A stretch of 64,000 bases of DNA, taken from positions 620,001-684,000 of the forward strand of contig NW_024104426.1 in assembly GCF_003945595.2 (NCBI RefSeq), written 5' to 3'. The stretch comes from Pipra filicauda (taxonomy: Eukaryota; Chordata; Aves; Passeriformes; Pipridae). Within the stretch, counting starts at the first letter, position 1; each line of letters starts with the position of its first letter. Positions 1-12,688 of the stretch are shown piece after piece. A model generated the notes under the pieces. It ran no database searches, had not been told where the DNA came from, and was given only the letters and a program-made list of their open reading frames with translations. The position numbers were made by a program, and so were the translations under genes.

Positions 1-270
1 AATGCAGCTGAGTTTACCATGGTCAAAGCTCTCTTTTGGCAATTCTCTGTGCTTTCTGACACTGTAGGGATGAAACCAGCTCATATGGGTGAAATTTGAA
101 ATAGAGAATCATCTTTTATTGTGATAGTAACACTGTGTTCTTCTGAGGAGGAAAAGAGGATGAGATTTCCAGGGGTCTGTGCATAAACACTGGGGCTTGG
201 TAATGTGTGCACAGACAAGCAAATGTTCATCCCAGTTCCATCCCTTGTCCTCACACAGGTGGGAAGAAAC

Positions 271-301
271 ACAGAATCATGGAATAGTTTGGGTTGGAAG
301 G
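271..301 (-). mobile_element. CR1 LINE 3' terminus, antisense, left part of an interrupted copy
   Basis: About 30 bases of CR1 3' end on the minus strand (ACAGAATCATGG..GGGTTGGAAGG). The same copy resumes at about 494 after an inserted sense CR1. Confidence 0.7.
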
Positions 302-493
302 CACAGAGGCACTGGCACAGGTTGCCCAGAGAAGCTCTGGCTGCCCCATCTCTGGAAGTGTCCAAGGCCAAGTTGGACAGGGCTTGGAGCAACCTGGTGT
401 AGTGGAACGTGTCCCTGCCCATGGCAGGGGGTTGGTACTGCTCTTAGGTTGGTCTCTTAGGTCCCTTTCAACCCAAACCATTCTGTGATTCTG
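302..493 (+). mobile_element. CR1 LINE 3' end, sense, nested inside an antisense CR1
   Basis: A 5'-truncated CR1 of about 190 bp. It starts at the GGCACTGGCACAGGTTGCCC region, runs through GGAAGTGTCC and CCATGGCAGGGGGTTGG, and ends with CCATTCTGTGATTCTG. Antisense CR1 lies on both sides. Confidence 0.85.
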
Positions 494-935
494 TCAGCCA
501 GTTCCAATTACCCTGCCATGGGCAGGGACACCTTCCATGAGATCACATTGCTCAGAGCAGTCCATCCAACCTGACCTTGAACATTTCCAGGGATGGGGGT
601 TCCACAACTTCTCTGGGCAACCAGTGCCAGGGCCTCACCACCCTCACAGTCAGGAATTTCTTCCCAATATCTGATCTAACCCTGCTCCTGTCAGTTTGAA
701 GCCATGTCCCCTTGTGCTCTCCGTCCATGCCCTTTTAAACAGTCCCTCTCCAGATCTCTTGGAGCACCTTCAGGTACTGGAAAGGGCTCTTAGGTCTCTG
801 AGGAACTCTCTCTTCTCTAGACTAAGAGACCCAAACTCTCCCAGCCTGTCTCCATGGCAGAGGTGCTCCAGCCCTTGGATCACCTTTGTGGCCTCCTTTA
901 GAATCCCACTCCTTGTGGGACCTGTCCTGCAATGA
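494..935 (-). mobile_element. CR1 LINE fragment, antisense, right part of the interrupted copy
   Basis: Starts at CAGTTCCAA..CCTGCCATGGGCAGGGACACC and runs about 440 bp further towards the CR1 5' side. It includes the CTCTCCAGATCTCTTGGAGCACCTT region of the ORF2 tail. Confidence 0.85.
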
Positions 936-1619
936 GCTACCCTCTTCTTTCCAAATGTTGTTTCCAGTCACACCAATTCAATTATATAGAAACAAAAACT
1001 ATTGATTCTTGGACAACACTCCTGCATCTCCAGAAAAAGTCATGAAGAGTTATTAGGACACTTCCTTGCTACTTCTAAGCACAATAATACAGGGAAAGAC
1101 ACCCTGAGGCGAAATGCACAAAGCTTTGGTTGGCTTCCCAGTGGTGGAGTAGTGAAAGGGCTGGTAAACAAGACTCCTTGCTTGGGCTTGGGGAAATCTG
1201 CTGTGTGTTGCTGCTTTTCCAGGTGAATTTTTTGACCCTGAAATGAACATGATAGAACAGGCATTGTGAAGATAAGACTAATGATGGGAGGTAACTCAGC
1301 CCTTTAGGAAGGATTATTTATAACCCCTTAAACCAGAGAAATGTAAACTCTGAAATAAAACTCTTAATTTCTATCTTGCCTTGTTTTCTTCATGTGCCTT
1401 GTTTACCACACTTTATTATAAACCACCAGAATAACAACAGTCAGTGCACGTTTTCCCGCTGCGTGATTTTTTTTTTTTATTCATCCTTTTATCTATTATA
1501 GTTCTTAGCTCTACCCTTCCCATCTCCCCCAGTAATCACCATAACTCAAGGGGAAAGAGTCAGGATTCTGGCAAAACCTGTTTCTGACTGAACAAGTGAA
1601 ATCCTGCCCTCACTGACAC
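936..1619. other. Unique intergenic sequence, nothing recognised
   Basis: AT-rich, no coding signal. A run of ten T lies near 1469-1478. Confidence 0.6.
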
Positions 1620-2340
1620 CAGCAGCACATTCATTTGGGCCGGAGCTTCACCAAATACAGAGTTGCAGCTCTATTTTCGTCGATTGCTTTGGAGCGGGCG
1701 CCAGTGAAGAGAAGAATTCAGAGGAAAAGAACTCAGTGAAGGGGAACCTGTTGCCCCAGAGCGGCTGTAGGAGCACACACAGGCCGAGGACCTCCGAGAC
1801 CGGAGTCGGCAACAGGAGAGCTGCTAAACGTGAGCGGATCAGCTGCTTCGCCAGCCGTGGCTGCCCCATCCACCCTGACACGTCCGCCTTCGCAAAGCAG
1901 ACTTCAAAAAAAAAAAGAAAAAAAAAAAGAGTGGTTTCGAAAAGAAAAATAATCCCCCTTTAAAAGCATTTGGTGGGTTTTCGTGGTTTTTTTTTTAAAA
2001 AAGCCTGGGAGAGCGGAGGGGCTGGGGAAAACCTGGGCATTTCCACGCCCCCGATGTTATTTAGCTCTTGTCATGCTCTGTTTCTTCGTGTAGCCATTGC
2101 GAGTGACTAATGCGGCAACACAGCGCCGAGCAGGGCTCTCCCTGGGGCTGGGGGATCTCATGTCAGGAGGGTACGATCCAATTCGCGTTCAGATGGATAC
2201 ATTAAATCTTTTTACTCCGTGCCTTGTCAGGAGCAGCCGATCTGCCTGCTCCGAGCCGCCCGGAGAGCTCCCCAGCCCACAGCAGCAGTTTTGTGTGCTC
2301 GGTGATACAGAATAGATTGTCGCTAAACCTTTCAGGCGTT
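1620..2340. promoter_or_regulatory. CpG-enriched block, candidate regulatory element
   Basis: This block has many more CpG dinucleotides than its neighbours (for example TTTTCGTCGATTG, GGAGCGGGCGCC, GCCGCCCGGAG). It is interrupted by A/T runs at about 1908-2000. No convincing TATA box, open frame or repeat is seen. It could be a promoter of an unannotated transcript, an enhancer or GC-rich unique DNA. Composition only. Confidence 0.3.
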
Positions 2341-2659
2341 GTTGTCAAGGTCAATAATACTGATCTGTTTTAGCACAACAGGGGGGTAAAAAGGGAAATT
2401 CTGTCAAGATATGACCTTTAAAAGACCTCGTCTTTGGAGAAGCAGAAACAACAAAAAAGGTTGGGAAGGATGTTATTTTGTTACCTTTGGGCTTATCTCA
2501 ACTGGGAGTAATTACAGACGTTAGGAAGAGAAGAGCTCGAGAAATTACTTGGTTAGCAGTGAGATGATACAACCATTAAGGCAACCAGTGCACTAATTTG
2601 GTGAGTTCACATAATGATGTTTAAAATTCATTTTTCCAGCTGTCATTTTTAGCAATATT

Positions 2660-2947
2660 CATAGAATCATAGACTCGTTAAAGGTGGAAAAAACCCTTTA
2701 AAATCACTGAGCTCAGCTCTTAACCCAGCACCACCATTTTCACCACTAAACCAAGTCCCCAAGTACCACATCAGCATGTCTTTTGAACACTTCCAGGAGT
2801 GGTGATTCCACCACTGCCCTGATTATCTTGTTCCAATGTCTGACCACCCTTCCAGTGAAGAAATTGTTCCTAATACCTAATCTAAACCTCCCCTGGTGCA
2901 ACTTAAGGTCTTTTCCTCTCAACCTGTCGCTTGTTACCTTTCCCTCG
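2660..2947 (-). mobile_element. CR1 LINE fragment, antisense
   Basis: Begins with the 3' terminal repeat in antisense (CATAGAATCATAGACTCG) and continues through GAACACTTCCAGGAGTGGTG and ACCTAATCTAAACCTCCC. A diverged subfamily, differing from the copies at 0.3-0.9 kb. Confidence 0.82.
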
Positions 2948-3418
2948 GTGGGTTACAGAGGTGGCACATCCAGCTGCCCTCGTCCTTCCCTCACTCCCCT
3001 CTTACCCTGGGCTTCTGTTCTGCAGGTTTCAAACCAACCAGTTGGTCTTCACAGCAAGGACTGTACTGGTCCCTGCACAACCCCTGTGTCTCAAAGGGGG
3101 TCTTTGCACACTGTGATGACCTGAAGCATTTGGTGGGGTCATGTGTGTTAGACAAAATCTTCAGCAGGGGCAGTGACAGGGGTCCTGCCAGGCTCACTGT
3201 GTGTGCTGAAAGCAGTGCAGCTTTTTTAATCTCAGCCTCAACTCTTGCTGGACAAGCTCCTGGTACTGGTAGAGACACGAGAACACGAGAACCCTTCTGT
3301 CCCTGAAATTGGGCATTAGGGCAAAAAACTTTCTCCAGTTTTCTGCTAAGTGCAAGCAGACTTCATTGTGCTGTTTTGTGACTTGAACTGACGGTCTTAG
3401 GGCTGTTCTGTGCAAGCA
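2948..3418. other. Unique sequence between two CR1 ends, nothing recognised
   Basis: About 470 bases with no coding or RNA signal. It is flanked by an antisense CR1 on the left and a sense CR1 3' end on the right. Confidence 0.5.
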
Positions 3419-3480
3419 GGATGATGATCCTTGTGGCTCCCTTCCAATTCAGTGTATTCTATGATTCTGTGATTCTATGA
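3419..3480 (+). mobile_element. CR1 LINE 3' terminus, sense, about 60 bp
   Basis: GATGATCCTTGTGGCTCCC is followed by three terminal repeat units (ATTCTATG ATTCTGTG ATTCTATG). Confidence 0.75.
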
Positions 3481-6400
3481 AGTATGGATCAGAACATGAC
3501 TTTACAACTTTTCTTCAGGTGCACAATTGTCTCATCACTTCTTGTCCTCCCTTTATCAGAATGGTAACTGGGGATGGGTGACATGTCTTCACCAATGACT
3601 CACTGCCAAGTGATTTAACACATATCACATCATCCAACACCTACAAACATCATCAACAAAAAAGATCTGATCAGCAAAATCACCAGGCTGGTTGGCCTTA
3701 CCTGGGAAGAGCTATAGGTGAAAGAGGAACAAGCGTGTGGAACAAGCAGTTTTTCCAGCCAGCATAAATAAGTCGTTGCCTACTTTGCTTCAGGGAGCTA
3801 ATTTTTCATGTGCCACCAACACTGGCTTTTTCGCTTGACTTGATCTGTATTGTGGCATATGCAGCAAGCCGTTCCCTTCCTCTCTGTTTAGACCAGTAGA
3901 AATACATCCCCCGAAATCTGGAGGGAAGAGAGTCTAAAGATCCTTTGCGTGCTGTCTTAAAAAGCTGGTTTTACATGGTGTGCTCAGAGCTGCCGTCCTG
4001 TAGCCTGCAAGGAAAATCCCACCTGTTCTGGGATCTAGTGTCTGCCTCAATAGCAGTCCATCCCGCTTGCCTTGGCCATTCTTTTCCAGGTCTCATCCTC
4101 AGCAGCAGCAGTGGCAATCCCAGGTCTCTTGTCTCTAGTGACCAGACAGGGGATTAAGGCAGCAGTTCTCAGAGGTTTGTCTATAACAAGTTTCCCAAAG
4201 AGGTAACACATAATAACTTTAAACTGGCTTTAAATGTGAGCAGTGTTAGGGCTTCAGAAGTGCTGGCAGGATCCATTTAGCAAGTGATGGAAGTTCCTTT
4301 CATCATCCCTGAGCAGAGTTACTGAGAGTATCTGTATCTGCATGACATCTGCACAGAAAACAAGGAAGTTTTGTCCAAACAGTTCCTCTTGTTCTGGCTG
4401 TCCTGAGGCCCCCATCAGATCTAATGTTAGATGGGGGGATGACTGAGCATGTGACTCCCTTGGAGTGTGAAAGTTTAACTGTGTAAAAAGGGAAGTTTAA
4501 CCATTATTTTACCTGGAAGTCATCACTTTCCTGACAGTTCTAGCAGAGATCAGGGATGGCAACTGTTTGATTCCTGCTCAGATGGGAGCACCTTTGGGAG
4601 ACTAAAAAAAGTGGGATCTTTCCTGTTGTATGAGGAGTGAAGTCTTACTTTGAAGGAATTCTCTGGAGTGGAGAATTCCCTTCCACTTCCCCATCTTTTG
4701 GATAAATGTGAGATAGTGGATGTGTAGGAATCTGTCTGTTGAGCAATTTGTCATTTTGCACTTTGTTGGGCAGTGCAGCATGACTGGGGGCTTTCAGCAA
4801 CACACTGGATTAGAAATCCCTGTACCAGCCTGAATCTCAGGCTGGAATGAATTTCCATTCTAAGTCCTTTGCTCTTGGTCACTTAAACATCTCTGAGAGA
4901 AGCTGAATTCAAACTCATCGCTACTGATGCTCTTCAGCTCTTCAACTTGGCCTTATCCCAGCAGCAAAATCCCTGGCCCAGGATTGTCCCATGCAACGTT
5001 CAGTTCCAGGCTGTCGCGTGAACTTCCTCTCCCTTACCTTTTGGAGCGGGGCAACGACAGCATTCAATTGGAAAGTATTTCTTGGGTCACTGGGCTAAAC
5101 TTTCCACTACAGGGACCCAAATCCAGTAATCCCTTTGACAGACAAAGGCATGCACAAGAAGTGCAATGGCTATTAGTGTTTGTTGCATTATCTCCTGGAG
5201 TATAAATGGACAGACACATAAATGGATGACTCATTCAGAGTAGTGAATAAGCACAAGATAGCAGTATTTCTATAGCTTGGGAAAGTCCAGACGATGTGTG
5301 TGCTGTTTGGTGTCAGCTGAGATGAAAAACAGTGGGTTTAGCTAAAATACACCTGCACAGAAACATGGCTTTTCATAAAGCAGGCAAACACAGGCCTAAC
5401 AGAAATATTCCAACAACCCCTTGCATCATACTTTCAAAAGAGACATCATATGTACAATTACATGATAAAGTTTAACAGAATCTGTGAGCTCTGCCAGTGT
5501 CCTGAACCATGAAAGCTGCAGATATTTATAAATGTCAGCAAGATTTCCAGTGAAACCGTAACATTGGTATTTACTTCAGGACTTCATTACTATTTATTAA
5601 TGTATAAGATCATAGATTTGAAAGTATAAATAGATGGAGGAATTTTCTGTGGACAGCAAAAGCATGATTTGGAATATATGCATCTGGGAGGCAAGTGGAA
5701 TATCTGGTGCATAGGAAACATTAAACAAAGGCTTTTTCTTGGAAATCTTTTTATACGCTCTAGTTCAGTTTACATTTCCACCATCACAACCAGGGCCCGA
5801 GCACAGGCAAGGAGGAATTACATAACTTTTGTTTATATTTCCATTATTTTAGTTGATGTATTTAGAACAGCTTGATAAATTAATCGTGACTCATGGTCCA
5901 ATTCACAAAACCTCGGCGGCCAGTTTGTACTCCTGCGTTTACAGAACCTAAAACGTGATGCACTTAAACTTGGGACACTTGGCAAATTGTGTCCCTGTTG
6001 AACCTAACCCGATCACTGCAACACCCGCTCACAGAGTGCTGTGAACCAGGAGCTCAGTGGCAAGAGAGGAATTACCTTGGGTTTATGCAAGATGAAAGAT
6101 TTGCCTTGTCAGGGGAGCTACTGGCTGACTGCTGCCTCCCTCCTCCTCCATACATGCATATGAAAACCCAGGGTGACCCATCGTGTCATTGAGAGAATTA
6201 CACTTCGGATTTGGTCACGCACGAACACATTTGGTTGTATTATTGTGTTTTTATTTTACCAATGAGATACCTTCTGCGTATTTCCTTAAATCAAATCAGT
6301 AGGATTGATTTCAGATCCACAATTATCCTTGCCTCTTTTTCCTCTGCTACTCTTTACCCACATGTTCCTAAAGGGATGCTCTCTTACTTTCCTGGAATCT

Positions 6401-7036
6401 CTGACTTAGCCACTAGTGCAGATCAGTCCTTCAGATGATCTGTCCCCAGAAGTAAATAAGGTTCAGCTTCAAAAAGTGCAAAAGAACTTGTCATTTTTCT
6501 CTCCAGGTTTCCAGCTGCTTTAGCTCCTTCAGATTATCTCCCTGACCTCGCTGTCAATTCTCATGTATTCTCCATGGCCCTACGAGCGGTAGCAGCTCGT
6601 GACATTGCAGTGCAGTGTCACAGCTCTCCCTGGCTCCAAGGCTGTCCCCCCGCCCCCTTGCCAGATCCTGCCTGCCATCCTATCCCACACTGCTCTCTGC
6701 AGAAGGCTCCTGGAGCAGCGGAAAGCTGTGAGCAGCTGGGGGCTTCCACACCATGGGCTCTTGTGTGGTCCTGCCCAGCTCTTGGCTGCATGGGGCATGC
6801 CAAACTGTTAACCCTCCTCTTCAGCTTCGTATCACATGGCATGGCATCCTATGATGGGTGGTGTAGACTTGTGATTATATTCACCTCTCAAAAGGGGCAA
6901 AAAAATTGCACACAGAGCTCCTCCTATTTTGCCGAGGTCAGTAGGCTTCAGCAACGTGTTGATCAACACTGATCGTCTCAAGGCAAGAGTTACCCGTTTG
7001 TTGTCACCAGAGACAACCCTCAGCCATCAAATTAGA
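3481..7036. other. Unique intergenic sequence
   Basis: About 3.5 kb with no gene or repeat recognised. The part around 5560-5960 is AT-rich, free of repeats and contains homeodomain-like TAATTA/TTAAT cores, so it could be a conserved non-coding element. Open frames here are short and unrelated to anything I know. Confidence 0.5.
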
Positions 7037-7402
7037 ACCACAGAATAATAGAGTTTGGGCTGGAAAGGACCTTAAAGATCATTCAGTTCCAACCCCCGCC
7101 ATGGGCAGGGACACCTTCCGCTAGACCAGGTTGCTCCAACCCCCGTCCAACCTGGCCTTGGACACTTCCAGGGATGGGGCAGCCAGAGCTTCTCTGGTCA
7201 GCCTGTGCCAGGGCCTCACCACTCTCACAGTCAAATAGTTTTTCCTAATTTCTAATCTTAACTTGCCCTCCTTTGATTTAAGGCCATTTTCCCTCATCCT
7301 ATCACTATAAGCCCTTGTGAAAATTCCTTTTCCAGCCTTGTCCTGTCACCACATGCCCTCGTGAAAATTCCTTGTCAGCCCCCTTTCTGTCAGTACTGGA
7401 AG
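7037..7402 (-). mobile_element. CR1 LINE fragment, antisense, with a short internal tandem duplication
   Basis: Antisense copy from the 3' terminus (ACAGAATAATAGAG, TTGGGCTGGAAAGG) through CCATGGGCAGGGACACC to GATTTAAGGCC. The segment ending GTGAAAATTCCTT is present twice in tandem, at about 7297-7340 and 7341-7383. Confidence 0.87.
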
Positions 7403-7662
7403 AATTTGTGTGCATCAACCAAATCCACACCTCCACTGGAGGATTTCAGGAAGTCTCTAGACCTACACAGAAGATTTTGGACATATGTGCAGAAACACTC
7501 CACCACCATCAGTGCTTCTGAGCTCCCAGTGTGGTAAATGGAAAGAACCAGGCAAAATACAGTCAAATAATTAAGGAGCAGATGCACCCTTTGTAGTCAA
7601 ACCAGTGTCTGAGGAATAGGGAGACAATACAAGAGATGCTTTAAGAACAACACACAGGGGAC

Positions 7663-7852
7663 AGAGTGGTTGAGGCACTGGAACAGATTGCCCAGAGAAG
7701 CTGTCAATACCCCATTTCTGGAAGTGTCAAAAACCAGGATTAGGTTCTGAGCAACCTGGTCTAGTGGAAGATGTCCCTGCCCATGGCAGGGAGGTTGGAA
7801 CTAGATGGTATTTAAGGTCCTTTCCAACCCAAACCATTCTATCATTCTATGG
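7663..7852 (+). mobile_element. CR1 LINE 3' end, sense
   Basis: From GAGGCACTGGAACAG through TGGAAGTGTC and CCATGGCAGGGAGGTTGG to CCATTCTATCATTCTATG. Confidence 0.87.
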
Positions 7853-10800
7853 CACACAGCTCTGAGCCCCAGAACTTAGCAGGGCCCATAGGTAAAACAG
7901 GGAGAAATATTTAGCTGCAAAAAGTCTTGATCAAGATAAGTATCAAACAAATAAATGAATAATCACTGGTTCAACTATTTCAGAAAGTTGTGAATCATAT
8001 AGATGCAATTAAGCTGTTCCTAAAAGCCATTTTTCCATTAACAATATTAAACATTTTAATTTCTATGAGAATTTTTCATTTTAAGTTTCCTTACTTTTAA
8101 GGAAAATTGTGTCAAGGAACTTTGAAGAAAACAAAGGGTTGCATTTCAAGTTAAACCTAAGATTTAACCAGAACTACAAATGACATTTGCAGCTTAAGGA
8201 AACCATGGCTCCTTTAACAAATGGAAGCTGCAATCTCAATGACTGGAGGGGATGGGAAGAGGATCAGGCCCTGGGGGTCTAATTCTCCTCTGAGCCAAGA
8301 CCAGCAGCACAGGGGCTGAGTAGGAGCAGCTCCATCAGCTCCCCACAGGACAGGTGTCTACAGCACCCAGCCCATCCAGGGAGCACCTGGCACATGGATG
8401 ATGAAGCCAACCATGTTTAAGAAGGTGAAGGTGGTAGAGGGAGAGGTTTGGGGACAGGGGTGCAGCAGCAGAAGGAAGAATTGATACTCTAATCTGAATG
8501 TAGAAGGAGAGGCTGGATTGCAAACAAGATTTGAAGAACAAACCACTGCAGAGGTCAAGGGAGTAGTAGATTGTAATCATTTAATGTATTCATTATCATC
8601 CTATCCATCATCTGTTTTTATTATGACTCAGTTGGAACACTCACCAGGACCTTGAGCTGAGGCACAACACTGTATTTACAACATGGGTTGTGGTTCTCTG
8701 CAGTTATTGGTTGTAAGTTTATTAATTTTTGTTTATTTTCATTATGAACAGATAATAAAGCATGTTTGTTGCTCTAACAGCTACAAACCCAAGTGTAGCT
8801 ATTTCCTGAGGTCAGTTGTGTTTCTACAGGTGACAGGTGACTTTGTGCTGACCTTGGGCTTGGGACAAACATTTCCCTTCAAAAGATGCATCCAAGAGGT
8901 AAACGATGGGAATGCTGCCGCAAAGCTTGTTCATAGCTGTCAGGTTTCCACCAAGGGACGAAGTCTCTACGTATCCTTTTTAAATTTTTAAGAATAAAAT
9001 AAACGGGAAAATACTGTAATGTGGGCGTGATGGCTTGTCTGAAGTTGTATTGAGTGCAAATATCTTTAAATATAGAGTTGTAAATAGGGTCATGGCACAC
9101 AATGGAGAGACTGTGGAGTGTTTAACATGCTACTTTATTCAAATCAGCAAGTCCCATTAGAGTACATTACTGTAATGTCTGCTGTCAGAGCCTTCCTTCC
9201 CTGCTTCGTTGGGCCGCCGTGTGTCCCAGACACGCAGCTGCTGTTTGCATAAGGTATTAGGAACTCTCTCTCTCTCTCTCTCTCAGTGAAAGGTGCTATT
9301 GGCATCAATTATTTCCATTTCAGCTGTGCCGTGGTGAGAGCCAGCAAGTGCTCCCCGTGGTTCAATCCCTGACAGCTCTGCAGTCCGGAGCTCACGGGCT
9401 GAAATACCCCTCGGTTACCTCTTCCAGTTGTCGTTGCTGCAGTCTCGAGCCACGGAGGATCATTTTGTCTGTAGGTGTTGTGTCTAACCACAAGCAGAGG
9501 AAGTGCATCACTTGCTGAAGATGCTTTAGTGGCAGATTATAATCTAAAGCAAATTATGTCGCTTTGACACGTGGTGAGAACCAGGAGGTAAAATGGAGAA
9601 AAATCAAGCATGACCTTCACCTGTACTGAATGTATCTGTGTTGCCAAACAAATGTAGACAGTTTTTATTTTTGTGATTAAGGTTTCGGGGTGGTTTTATT
9701 GATACTTTTTTTTTCGACAGAGCAACTGAAAGCATCTTGAAATGCCTGAATTTTGGGAAAAAGCCACATCCCTGTGTTGTCTTACAACACAGGGGCTCGG
9801 AAAGCTGGCTTTGCTTTTCTCTTTCACCCAGGAAACACGTGCTCTTGGACTGGACATGGGAACACTGGAGAGATGGTGGTGTGCAAGGAAAGCAGAGAAA
9901 GGCACATTTTCCTCTGTGCCTTTGCTAGTGAGCAGATCTGTCTTCCACATCTTGCATTGGTGGCAGAGGGGGCTCAACTCATGCTGATAATCTGACCTCT
10001 CTTTTTCCCTGCTTTCAAAACCCTCTTTAGGAACTTCTACCTTCATGGGAGATTTTAAGACTTACTTTCATGGGGAGTGTGTCTCTACAAGGCCACGTAT
10101 TTCCTGTTGTTCCACAGATCATGGGTCTCTGAGCTGGAGTATGAGCATCACAGAGCAAGGACCTTGTAATCTCACAAGTCTGTAAAATACTATTTGAATT
10201 TGCATCAAATAACAGAAACAAAAACATTAATAATAACTTCTAATAAAATGGCCTTAAAAGGCACAATTTAGAATTAAGATCCCTGTCCAGAGACCGTTGG
10301 AAGCCTGTGTATAGGACTTAAGGGCACCAGTTACAGTATCTTAAATGACTCTGCAATAGAAACAGTTTTACATGTTCAATAGAAACAGTTTTAAATGTTT
10401 GGATAGATGGAATAGAATTTATAGATTGTTTTATAACAACTTTTACCAGAAGGGTATTGCAACAAATAAAAATATCTCCCCACAAATGGACCTAAAGCAA
10501 ATATAATCTGAGGTTTTCCCCAGTGTTGAACAAAGTGACATGATTGTGCTTGCTTAAGTAATAGTTTCTCAAAAGAAAATACTTGTATTTGAAGTGGTAT
10601 CAGTATCAGATTTCACTGTCAAACTGATATCATTAAATGAGGCAGAAAAACATATTTTGTGAATAAAAATAATGAAAAAACACATCAAATTTACATCAGT
10701 TTCAAATAATCCAGAGCATTCTCAGCCATTGATATGTTGTCTCTTCCAAAGTGTGTGTGCTGTTCTACCATAGCTGCATCCTGAAAGATCTCAGGTTTAG

Positions 10801-10985
10801 GGAAACACTGTGAGTGCAAATCAGTGGAAATCAGTCATTTTGCACAGCTCTGTAGCAGGTGTGAACAGAGATTGATTTATCAATCCTATAGTCATCACTG
10901 CTCTTTCTGATATATGCTCCCTACGTACTTGGCACATGTTGTATCCTATTAATTAAGCTCCAGGAAACAAGAAAGTGAACCTGTT
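7853..10985. other. Unique intergenic sequence
   Basis: About 3.1 kb with no gene recognised. A 15-bp perfect inverted repeat (ACATTAC T GTAATGT) sits at 9164-9178. The stretch at 8680-9680 is repeat-poor and might be conserved non-coding DNA. Confidence 0.5.
9264..9284. repeat. (CT)n microsatellite
   Basis: A pure CT dinucleotide run of about 21 bases, ending in CAG. Confidence 0.9.
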
Positions 10986-11314
10986 GGAGTGAGTCCAGGC
11001 TGGGGACATGAAGATCCTGAGAGGGCTGGAGCCCCTCTACTGTGAGACAGGCTGAGAGAATTGGGATTGTTCAGCCTGGAGAAGAGGAGGCTCCAAGGAG
11101 CCCTCAGAGCCCCTTCCAGTGCCTAAAGAGGCTCCAAGAGATCTGGAGAGGGGCTTTGGAAAAGGGCCTGGAGTGACAAGATGAGGGGAAATGGCTTCAA
11201 ACTGACAGAGGGGAGGCTTAGATTTGATATTAGGAAGAAGCTCTTGACTGTGAGGGTGGTGAGGCCCTGGCACAGGCTGCCCGGACAAGCTGTGGCTGCC
11301 CCATCCCTGGAAGT
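10986..11314 (+). mobile_element. CR1 LINE fragment, sense, truncated at both ends
   Basis: Runs from the AGTCCAGGCTGGGGACATGAAG region through GGGATTGTTCAGCCTGGAGA and TTCAAACTGACAGAGGGG to CCATCCCTGGAAGTG. It lacks the 3' terminal 150 or so bases, which is unusual for CR1 and implies a later deletion or break. Confidence 0.87.
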
Positions 11315-12039
11315 GACTGAGTAACTGAGATTAGAGTAGATTGGTTTTATATCACAAAATTTTGTTACTTATCTGTCTGTAATTCAGTCTGTGGCTTTTG
11401 AAGCTGAAATCTGTTTTGGCCCATTGTTATATGTAATGCTGCTACCAAAGCAAAGGCAAGCAGTGCAGATGGGTTCCTATTGATAGCGGCTCGCCCACAG
11501 CATCCCGAGTGAAGCTGGCGTGGCTTTGTCGGAAGGGATGTCCAAAGGGATGGTTGCAAGCTTCAGAACTCAACACAAGAGGGCTCCAGCTCCTTTTGTC
11601 AAGAAAAAAAATCCCAGCTGGTGAAAAGAGCACAGCAAGGCTGAGAGGAGCAGTGCTGGAGCGCGGTGACAAAGAGCAGCACGGAACCGCTGGCAGAAGA
11701 TGCCTTGTCTGTGCCTGGCTCGTCGCTCCGCGGGGGATGGGAGCGGAGACACCTGGAACAATCGCAGCGTGAAAGTGTGTCTGTAAGACTGAATGAAAGC
11801 GCGTGGTGTGTGAAAGCCTGAGGTTTTGTGCTCAAACACCGACAGATCAGGGAGAGGTCAAGAGAAGTTCGCCCTGGCTGCTCCAGCTCTTGCGACCTGC
11901 ATCCTGACTCGGGCTCCATCTCCTCTCCAGGCACCAGCCTCGAAACAGGCAGGCCCATGGTATGTGCTGCCGTCAGCCCTTGTCCACGGGCAGGACTCAG
12001 CTCAGGAAGGCACAGAATCCCTGTGTCAGCCTGGGGGTG
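11315..12039. other. Unique sequence with moderate CpG content
   Basis: The segment at about 11490-11800 has a raised CpG count (GAGCGCGGTGAC, CGTCGCTCCGCGGGGG). Antisense and sense open frames through it show no recognised domain. Confidence 0.4.
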
Positions 12040-12688
12040 CTGAATATGAGCAAGTGTGTGCCCAGGTGGCCAGGAAGGCCAATGGCACCTGGCCTGGATG
12101 AGGAATAGTGTGGCCGGTAAGACCAGGACAGTGACTGTCCCCCTGTGCTGGGCACTGATGAGGCCACACCTCAAATCCTGGGGTCAGTTCTGGGCCCCTC
12201 ACTCCAAGAAAAACATTGAGTTGCTGGAGCATGTGCAGAGAAGGGAAGGGAGCTGAGGGAGGGTCTGGAGCACAAATCTGATAAGGAGCAGCTGAGGGAG
12301 CTGGGGGGGCTCATCCTGGAGAAAAGGAGGCTCTGGGGAGACCTTCTCCCTCTCCACAACTCCCTGACAGGAGGTTGTAACCAGGTGGGGGACAGTCTCT
12401 TCTCCCAGTAACAAGTGACAGATTAAGAGGAAATGGCCTCAAGTTGTGCTGGGGGAGTTTTACTTTGGATATTGGGGAAAATTTCTTCACAGGAAAGGTT
12501 GTCAATCACTGAAACAGGCTGCCTGGAGAAGCAGTGGAGTCACCACCCCCACAGGGATTTAAAAGATGTGTAGATGTGGCACATGGGGACACGGGTTAGT
12601 GATGGGCTGGCAGTGCTGGGGTGATGGTTGGACTCAATGATCTTAGAGGGCTTTTCCAGCCAAAAAAGTTTTACAGTTCTATGATTTT
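12040..12688 (+). mobile_element. CR1 LINE 3' part, sense, about 650 bp, with remains of the ORF2 C-terminus
   Basis: This is the longest CR1 copy in the window. Its translation keeps pieces of the CR1 ORF2 (endonuclease/reverse transcriptase protein) C-terminal tail: [12 protein letters not shown], then in another frame [15 protein letters not shown] and VQFWAPH-like [20 protein letters not shown]. Frame changes between these show it is a dead copy. It ends GTTCTATGATTTTCTAT. Confidence 0.9.

Noticed and set aside
9264..9290. (CT)n followed by CAG as a splice acceptor of an unknown gene
   Set aside because: The tract resembles a polypyrimidine tract, but no open exon with a donor follows. 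It is more simply a microsatellite.
11599..12174. 191-codon antisense open frame, the longest in the window
   Set aside because: Its last third lies in the sense CR1 at 12.04-12.69 kb read backwards, and the rest has no recognisable domain. It is a shadow of GC-richer DNA.
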